Shown: one piece after another, positions 35,060 through 39,947 of the stretch | Numbering within the stretch: the stretch's first letter is position 1 | How the letters are laid out: the number at the start of each line of letters is the position of its first letter | Virus record (IMG/VR): IMGVR_UViG_3300027659_000080 | Span: 1 to 39,947 of that record | Origin: a virus | Length of the DNA: 39,947 nt | Direction: 5' to 3' (one strand) | The notes under the pieces: model-generated | What the model saw: only the letters and a program-made list of their open reading frames with translations | Database searches by the model: none | Told to the model about the DNA's origin: nothing | Position numbers and translations under genes: made by a program

Positions 35060-35747
35060 GAACAACAGTCATATCATGACCACGAGTTTCAATTGCGCCA
35101 ATTGCCGTAGGAAAGTGGGTTGCACGAATGTCAGTACGAACATGTGTAGGAATTCCTAACAAGGTCTTTGCATCATGGTGGTAACAAGGGTCATCTGACA
35201 TACCTGTGTCAAAATCCCAACGCCAACGAATCTTTGTAAAGACCTCACGAGCAATCATAATTGCGGCTGCCGAAGCCATAGCGTCCATTACAGGAAATGG
35301 GTAGGTATCTACAACGGGACCCATTAAACCATAAGTTGAAATAAAGGGGGCTGTAAGGGGATAATGCATCTCCAACAATTTTGGCAATACATCATCTGAT
35401 GGTTGACAGTCAGCCGCTAGAAACAACAAATGTGAGCAGTTGGGGCGTGACTGAGCGTAATCCACAACAAGGTTTTGACCAACAACAATATGGCGAAGAC
35501 GGTTAGCGGTTGTGACACTTGTACGACCATCATCCAATGAGTATGTCCAGTACTCACCACCAATCTCAGCAAGTCGGTCCAGTAAAGGCTGAAAAGGCTC
35601 CAAACCACGTTTGTCTATTTGAATAGCCACAAAATAGTGTACTTCTGGGTGAGTGCTTTTTACAGCCTCAGCATTACGCATCCAAGATGCCCAAGTGTCC
35701 TCTTGGTCCATAACAAATGCAGCCATTGTGGTTCCTACAACAATCAT
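35052..35747 (-). CDS. Glycosyltransferase, GT-A/GT2-like
   Basis: A 231-residue protein with TTAGGAG upstream of the ATG. The pattern HYFVAIQIDKRG, then RPNCSHLLFLAADCQPSDDVLPKLLEMHYPLTAPF, then a region of the type RWRWDFDTGMSDDPCYHHDA, is a GT-A layout (acidic A-D-C motif for metal and nucleotide). First gene of the reverse operon, followed by methyltransferase and epimerase. Function inferred: transfer of a modified sugar. Confidence 0.75.
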   Translation of the reverse strand: MIVVGTTMAAFVMDQEDTWASWMRNAEAVKSTHPEVHYFVAIQIDKRGLEPFQPLLDRLAEIGGEYWTYSLDDGRTSVTTANRLRHIVVGQNLVVDYAQSRPNCSHLLFLAADCQPSDDVLPKLLEMHYPLTAPFISTYGLMGPVVDTYPFPVMDAMASAAAIMIAREVFTKIRWRWDFDTGMSDDPCYHHDAKTLLGIPTHVRTDIRATHFPTAIGAIETRGHDMTVVRD

Positions 35748-35774
35748 TTATACTCCTAATAAGTCTTCTTGAGG

Positions 35775-35787
35775 TAAACTATACACT
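35775..35787 (+). promoter_or_regulatory. Leaderless -10 promoter (TAAACT, 7 nt before ATG)
   Basis: TAAACT at 35775-35780, seven bases, ATG at 35788. It overlaps a reverse-strand TATAGT -10 box. Confidence 0.6.
35779..35784 (-). promoter_or_regulatory. Reverse -10 box overlapping the forward promoter
   Basis: Read on the reverse strand, TATAGT spans 35784-35779. A start about 7 bases on gives a 25-30 nt leader with TTAGGAG before the glycosyltransferase ATG at 35747. It shares bases with the forward TAAACT, so the two promoters should compete. Confidence 0.45.
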
Positions 35788-36144
35788 ATGGCGAAAGAAC
35801 ACCTCAACTACGAACAAATGAATTTGACTCAAGCACATATTAAAGGGTTAAATGTTCATAAAGTCGTTGAAGAACTACTAACACATGTTATGAACCATAG
35901 TCCCACACCTGTAATTGGGCGTAAAACAAACGGTGGACATGTACAACTTTATTTTAAAGATGATGGACTTGTAACCCTTCCAAGCACACCTAAAGACCAA
36001 CATTCTGTTGGTAACGCTGAATCACAGATTCGTAGGTCTCTAGGTACTCATGGGTTTGAATTTCCAACCCGTGGACAAGTTAAAAAGCAGTCAAAAAAAG
36101 AAAAGAAAGAAACTACTGAAAACCCAGTAGTAGAACCAGAATGA
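35788..36144 (+). CDS. Unknown 118-residue protein
   Basis: Starts MAKEHLNYEQMNLTQAHI with helices (GLNVHKVVEELLTHVMNH), then strands (GHVQLYFKDDGLVTLPSTP) and a basic Lys-rich C terminus (KKQSKKEKKE). Possibly nucleic-acid binding from its charge and strands; no known domain. Confidence 0.65.
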   Translation: MAKEHLNYEQMNLTQAHIKGLNVHKVVEELLTHVMNHSPTPVIGRKTNGGHVQLYFKDDGLVTLPSTPKDQHSVGNAESQIRRSLGTHGFEFPTRGQVKKQSKKEKKETTENPVVEPE

Positions 36145-36296
36145 TTGTTACATACCCTATTTACACTGAGTCTTATGGGAACGCCCTCAAGTTGGCAGAG
36201 AATATGGCTAAGTCACATGGTTTTAAAACTTCTAGACTTTTAGGCATTACAAGAACTGGAAATGGTTCGTGGGATGTAAGGATGTTGGTGTCATGA
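36141..36296 (+). CDS. 51-residue alpha/beta peptide
   Basis: Starts MIVTYPIYTESYGNALKLAENM, a strand then helix, then a strand (SRLLGITRTGNGSWDVRMLV). It overlaps both neighbours (ATGA). Support is the junctions and the coherent strand-helix-strand plan. Function unknown. Confidence 0.5.
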   Translation: MIVTYPIYTESYGNALKLAENMAKSHGFKTSRLLGITRTGNGSWDVRMLVS

Positions 36297-37975
36297 CTAT
36301 TGGAAAACAGTTTGAAAATACATTTTGGCAAGACCCAGATACAAATGAAACACATGTTTGGACTAGGGGAACTCCTCAACCAAACATAACTCCTTCTGGT
36401 CGCCCTCTTCATCAAACAACAACACTCAACTCCGTTTATGGTTCGTCAAACGAAGACCTTGGTGCTGGGTCACAAGGTTTACAAGGATTGTTGTTTCATC
36501 CTTTAACTGGTACAGGCTTAAAAGGTGACTCAATGGTTCCAGATGCCATGCGTAGAGGAACCATTCAAAGGGCTTTGGACTTAACCAGCGTTGAAGGTTA
36601 CAAGAAAAACCTATCAAATATCTTGGGAAGAGTTACTAGGAGGTCTACAAAACGAAATGTTGCGCATAGGGTAGAAAGAGCCAATATCTCCGACAAAGGT
36701 GCGGAAACACACATTCGCAGGTTGACTGACACGCTGGACCAGTCAGATATGCCAACTCACATTATTGCTAAAAAAGAAACCCCCACTAAAACAGTATTAG
36801 ACCCTCTCCCAGGACGTGCTTATGCTGAATCTAGTGGTACTGCTATCCGCCTGACTACCCCACGTGATAGTAAAACTAAAACAGTTATAAGTAAAGAAAC
36901 AGTTAGTGTTCCTTCAGACACCCCTATTGGTAATCCTAAATTTTGGGACCAACTAGATTGGGCACGAAGGAGAGGTGGGGATGACCACAACTCAATATCG
37001 GCAGATGAAACTTTTGATTTAGCCACACATTGGGTACACCCAGAGACTGGTCATGTGATGACTAGGGAATACGCCCAAAACTTGCCGTATGTAAATGACC
37101 ACAATGATGCAGAAAACCCCATGCAAACCCCAGCATTGTTGTTAAGGGATTGGGGATATGTACCTAATTTATTTCCAGGTAAGGGCAATGCAGCCGCTAA
37201 ATCTCATTCAGTTGGTAAAGTTGGTAAAGTTGAAATTGGTTATGGTGACTTTGACCGTGGCGATGGGTACAATCGGGAAACTTTTCACAACAGGTTTAAA
37301 CCAGGTACCAAACAAGAGGAAAGAACTATTGTTAAGCGTGTTCGTATTGAACCAGCATTAAATGAAGAAACAATGGTACATGAATTAGGCCATGCTATGG
37401 ACCCAAAGATAGGTGAAGGTGCTACTAACCGTGGTAATTATACTTATGGGAATAAAAAACACACAGTTATAGCAGACCCCATAGAAGAAGGCGTAGCAGA
37501 TGCTTCCGCAGACCGTTATACCCGTTACAAAGGCCAATTTCAGGACACACTTGCAAATAATGAACAACGCCTAAAAGATTTTGAATCTAGTGGTTATACA
37601 ATTAATTATTCAGGATGGAAAAACAAAACACAAAGTGCTTTGTACGCAGCCACTCGTTACCATACCGCTTTGGCTGACAACATGAGTCACCCACAACAAA
37701 TGCCAAGCCGTAAGCAACTTATTGATGCTTTGCCAGAACAAGAACGTAAGGCTGTTAAAGGTACAAGACTTTTTGGCAACCCAGGTAACCAATACTTAGA
37801 TACTGCCAACAGTTTGGCTCTTGGTCATCTGTACCATCACATGCCTCATGTTCGTGGAATCTTAAAACAGGCTGGTTTAGAAGATGCTGCTCTTGAGGCT
37901 CATGCCGATTACAAAAAACGTATGGGTTTAGATGTTCAACATCCAGTATTGCCAGGGATGGAAGACTTTGTCTGA
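36293..37975 (+). CDS. Zinc metallopeptidase-like protein (HExxH)
   Basis: A 560-residue protein. The zinc-binding motif MVHELGHAMDP (H363, E364, H367) is followed 32 residues later by EEGVADA (E398/E399), which can serve as the third ligand in gluzincin-like families. The N-terminal 350 residues are polar, with Arg/Thr-rich parts and no known domain. Phage metallopeptidases of this kind often occur in proteins delivered with the DNA or in host-takeover cargo. The start at 36293 overlaps the preceding stop. Confidence 0.8.
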   Translation: MTIGKQFENTFWQDPDTNETHVWTRGTPQPNITPSGRPLHQTTTLNSVYGSSNEDLGAGSQGLQGLLFHPLTGTGLKGDSMVPDAMRRGTIQRALDLTSVEGYKKNLSNILGRVTRRSTKRNVAHRVERANISDKGAETHIRRLTDTLDQSDMPTHIIAKKETPTKTVLDPLPGRAYAESSGTAIRLTTPRDSKTKTVISKETVSVPSDTPIGNPKFWDQLDWARRRGGDDHNSISADETFDLATHWVHPETGHVMTREYAQNLPYVNDHNDAENPMQTPALLLRDWGYVPNLFPGKGNAAAKSHSVGKVGKVEIGYGDFDRGDGYNRETFHNRFKPGTKQEERTIVKRVRIEPALNEETMVHELGHAMDPKIGEGATNRGNYTYGNKKHTVIADPIEEGVADASADRYTRYKGQFQDTLANNEQRLKDFESSGYTINYSGWKNKTQSALYAATRYHTALADNMSHPQQMPSRKQLIDALPEQERKAVKGTRLFGNPGNQYLDTANSLALGHLYHHMPHVRGILKQAGLEDAALEAHADYKKRMGLDVQHPVLPGMEDFV

Positions 37976-38099
37976 TGAGAAGTCCTGTGACCTGTCTGAG
38001 CAATGTGTGTGGTGTGGCGGTCAAATGCGCCCTGAACACGCTCATTATCGGTGCGAATCTTGTGGCTCTAGGGACTCTTGTTGTGAGGGAGTTTATTGA
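37968..38099 (+). CDS. 43-residue zinc-ribbon protein
   Basis: A TTG inside the end of the metallopeptidase opens a frame with CVWCGGQMRPEHAHYRCESC, a CxxC-x12-CxxC zinc ribbon, plus two more Cys. An alternative frame from the ATG at 37975 (hydrophobic, starting MRSPVTCL) is also open, but the Cys spacing argues for this one. Its stop overlaps the next ATG. Confidence 0.6.
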   Translation: MSDEKSCDLSEQCVWCGGQMRPEHAHYRCESCGSRDSCCEGVY

Positions 38100-38788
38100 T
38101 GAGCGCCAGTGAACATGTAAGCAAGCAATTTAAAGGTCATAGCGACCCCAATGTCCATTGGTCTGAAAACTGGGCAAATAACCTTCGTGAAGCAAATGTT
38201 CGTGCTGACGATAGTCGTAGTCATATAAGTGGTTCAGTGTTTGATTCGCCAATTAATCAGTGGGTTAACTCTTCGTGGCATCAACCTGCACGATTTCCTA
38301 CAAATGCACTTCAACATCTAGACAGCCGATTGGCTGAATATGGTCATTTAGAGCATTGGGATTCAAACCCTGAAATAGCACGAAGGCAAGCAACCATACG
38401 AAAAAGACCTGATGTACAAAGAATGGATGTAAACACAGAACACCCTGAGCATTTGCATGAGCAAATGAAAGGAACAGGTGTACCAGAACATGTTACTGTC
38501 TACCATCATGGTGACATTCCTGCTAATGCTGAATATGCAAGTGGCTCAGTTGACCCAAAGTGGCCTGAAGAAGTTAAATCAGGGTGGAGAAGCAAGGACC
38601 CTTCTATTAACAGAGGGCGTTTGCACATTTATTTAGTGCCACATCAAGACATCCTCCATGGAGGGTCAGGTGTTGAAGATGAAGTATTCTTTAGGCGTGG
38701 GCAGAGTTTTAATAAAACCAAACGCAGCCAAAAACAACAAAGAATAGTTGCTACCAACTTAGAAGACCGTATGGAATATGGTGGCTAA
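38099..38788 (+). CDS. ART-fold-like protein
   Basis: A 229-residue protein with a polar N-terminal 125 residues. Then VTVYHHGDIP (133-141; His136 where ARTs have Arg), YASGS (146-150; STS-like), and a strand LHIYLVPHQDIL, GVEDEVFF with E193/E195 (ExE). This is the ART order with a changed first residue, so it may be an inactive or altered ADP-ribosyltransferase. Compare the ART-like protein at 28429. The C-terminal region is Lys/Gln-rich. Confidence 0.6.
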   Translation: MSASEHVSKQFKGHSDPNVHWSENWANNLREANVRADDSRSHISGSVFDSPINQWVNSSWHQPARFPTNALQHLDSRLAEYGHLEHWDSNPEIARRQATIRKRPDVQRMDVNTEHPEHLHEQMKGTGVPEHVTVYHHGDIPANAEYASGSVDPKWPEEVKSGWRSKDPSINRGRLHIYLVPHQDILHGGSGVEDEVFFRRGQSFNKTKRSQKQQRIVATNLEDRMEYGG

Positions 38789-38789
38789 C

Positions 38790-38830
38790 TAGTTATCCAC
38801 ATGTTTATTCACATGTGTGTATAATTATTA
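38790..38830 (+). promoter_or_regulatory. Promoter with TATAAT and two ACATGT palindromes
   Basis: ACATGT occurs twice (about 38800 and 38811), in a short inverted-repeat context, and TATAAT lies at 38820-38825 with an ATG (38831) only five bases after it. The palindromes could be an operator over the promoter. Confidence 0.5.
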
Positions 38831-38902
38831 ATGAGGTTCTTACCCACCGAGGCGGATTGCTTGCGAGCAGTCCGTCTTCGTGTCTCTGGTAAACTGTATT
38901 AA
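38831..38902 (+). CDS. 23-residue micro-ORF with an internal hairpin
   Basis: ATG at 38831, five bases after TATAAT, reads MRFLPTEADCLRAVRLRVSGKLY and stops in TAATG overlapping the next ATG. The DNA inside it forms a hairpin (GGCGGATTGCT with AGCAGTCCGTC, about 38850-38875). It may be a leader peptide or attenuator; the hairpin has no T-run. Whether it is translated is uncertain. Confidence 0.4.
   Translation: MRFLPTEADCLRAVRLRVSGKLY
38890..38901 (+). promoter_or_regulatory. Leaderless -10 promoter (TAAACT, 6 nt before ATG)
   Basis: TAAACT at 38890-38895, GTATTA, ATG at 38902. It sits at the end of the micro-ORF, giving the secreted-protein gene its own start. Confidence 0.6.
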
Positions 38903-39947
38903 TGAACAAGACCCGTGTGCGGGTTACAAGTTGTTTTTTGTGGGTAATGCTCACATTCTTGGGGCTTTATCCGTCATCTCCCGCTAAAGCCGAAAACTTA
39001 ATAATCACAGAACCAACAGACGTTTGGTTTGATTACAGTGAGACAACACAGTTTATTGCCCAAACTTACATGATTACTGGGTACAACTCAGACCCAATGC
39101 TGTGGTTATACAACGAAGCAGGCACTTTGCTTTATAGCATTGATGACTCCATTGGCTTGCAGTCGTACATCTCCATGGAGGTGCCTGCTGGTCGCTACCG
39201 ACTCAGGGCTGGTATCTGTTGTGGCAACCCTGATGCTTGGCATACCAATGGAGGGTGGAACTTACGGTATGAACTGGGTTTCAATGGTGTTGGGTCTACT
39301 CAGACCACTTCTACAACCTCTACAACAGTAGAACCCACCACAACAACTTCCACTACGTCTACGACTTCTACCACTACGTCTACGACTTCTACCACGACAT
39401 CCACAACATCCACAACCACAACGACACTGGCACCAACCACAACCACGTCATCTACTACCACCACCGTTTTGACAACAACAACGACAACAGAGCCACCGAC
39501 AACAACAGTATTACCGACAAGTACAACATCCACGACCTCCACAACGGTTCCTGAAACTACTACCACCTTATCACCTGTGACGAATACCACAAGTACCTCT
39601 ACAACCACCACTAGCACCACAATGGCTCCTGTGCCCACCACAACCACTACAAGCACCTCTACGACCTCTACAGTGCCTCTTACGACTACTACAACTGAAC
39701 CTGTACAAGAACTTGTACAAGTTGACCCAGAAGTAACAGCGCTACTTGGCGCTATCAGTATGTTGCCTCAATCCGAGATTGCAACGGCTGTGGATAATAT
39801 TATTGAAGAAGGTGTCAGTCCTGATGAAGCAACCGCTCTTGCAACTAATCCAGAAGTTCTACAATCGGTTACTTCTGAACAAGCCGCAGAAATCTTTGAT
39901 GCAGTTGAAGTCTCTGACTTGTCTGATGCGCAAGCAGACCAATTGGT
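38902..39947 (+). CDS. Secreted Thr-rich protein (runs off the window)
   Basis: The frame from the ATG at 38902 is open to the window end (348 residues so far). Residues 1-32 are a signal peptide with an LWVMLTFLGLY core and a cleavage site near PAKA-EN. About 33-130 form a beta domain (VWFDYSETTQFIAQTYMITG; PMLWLYNEAGTLLY; RLRAGICCG) like bacterial pre-peptidase C-terminal-type domains. Residues 133-275 are nearly all Thr/Ser/Pro, a mucin-like stalk typical of low-GC actinobacterial surface proteins. After it comes an acidic helical part (VDPEVTALLGAISML). It may be a phage-encoded surface or cell-wall-binding protein. Confidence 0.85.
   Translation, partial: MNKTRVRVTSCFLWVMLTFLGLYPSSPAKAENLIITEPTDVWFDYSETTQFIAQTYMITGYNSDPMLWLYNEAGTLLYSIDDSIGLQSYISMEVPAGRYRLRAGICCGNPDAWHTNGGWNLRYELGFNGVGSTQTTSTTSTTVEPTTTTSTTSTTSTTTSTTSTTTSTTSTTTTTLAPTTTTSSTTTTVLTTTTTTEPPTTTVLPTSTTSTTSTTVPETTTTLSPVTNTTSTSTTTTSTTMAPVPTTTTTSTSTTSTVPLTTTTTEPVQELVQVDPEVTALLGAISMLPQSEIATAVDNIIEEGVSPDEATALATNPEVLQSVTSEQAAEIFDAVEVSDLSDAQADQL

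Noticed and set aside
39300-39656. Reverse frame of long Val runs
   Set aside because: It is the antisense of the Thr-rich stalk (ACN codons read as Val), so it is a by-product of the repeat.
1-39947. tRNA or rRNA genes
   Set aside because: I looked for GGTTCGA-type T-loop strings and cloverleaf-like arms in the intergenic parts and saw none that could be folded convincingly; a tRNAscan run would settle it.

Overview
The window looks like part of the genome of a large tailed phage of a low-GC actinobacterium. Evidence: almost every gene lies on the + strand in tightly overlapping chains (ATGA, TAATG and GTGA junctions); there are many tiny unknown ORFs; two WhiB-type Fe-S regulators (12583-12993 and 14878-15183 complement) and an Rpf-type muralytic enzyme point to an actinobacterial host; GTG/TTG starts and leaderless transcripts are frequent. 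I see no rRNA or tRNA gene, integrase, major capsid, portal or tail-tape gene, so the structural module is presumably outside the window. Most of the sequence is A+T-rich, but 21.9-26.6 kb is clearly G+C-richer.

Layout. (1) 0-3 kb: a recombination/nuclease module (winged-helix protein, Cas4/RecB-like nuclease, Holliday-junction-resolvase-like nuclease) mixed with tiny coiled-coil and Zn-finger ORFs, then a SpoVS/Alba-like protein. (2) 3.3-10.3 kb: a chain of small unknown proteins, four of which start with the same M-x-R-G-x-D peptide, a large Pro/Gly-rich protein, and a two-domain protein with a Cys cluster. (3) 10.3-15.2 kb: dTDP-glucose 4,6-dehydratase-like enzyme, HAD phosphatase, DUF6378-like protein, WhiB, Rpf-like lysin, glycosyltransferase and a convergent WhiB. 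(4) 15.2-21.8 kb: about 20 small, mostly acidic ORFs, probably early host-interaction genes, read from a family of near-identical promoters. (5) 21.9-26.7 kb: a G+C-rich island with a DUF932 gene, a 1.2 kb gene-free segment with iteron-like repeats (candidate replication origin), a reverse-strand SNF2-type helicase, and a second gene-free segment that shares repeats with the first. (6) 26.7-33.6 kb: ParB-like, ADP-ribosyltransferase-like and unknown proteins, including four tandem paralogues, many with leaderless promoters. (7) 33.6-35.8 kb: a reverse-strand operon of glycosyltransferase, methyltransferase and sugar epimerase. (8) 35.8-39.9 kb: a zinc metallopeptidase, Zn ribbon, ART-like protein and the start of a secreted Thr-rich protein that runs off the window.

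Two regulatory systems stand out. In regions 3-5 a 13-bp motif, CATTACAGAAACT, occurs about two dozen times, nearly always in one orientation. Five to six bases downstream of several intergenic copies is a -35 hexamer (TTGCAT-like), then a 17-bp spacer and a -10 hexamer. Other copies lie inside genes, in different reading frames, so protein coding does not explain them. In regions 2 and 6-8 a different promoter class has only a -10 box (TAAACT, TATACT, TATAAT or TAAAAT) exactly 6 nt before an ATG, which predicts leaderless mRNAs. The likely picture is an early, motif-controlled promoter regulon and a separate set of leaderless genes. All functional calls are by reading the sequence; no database search was run.
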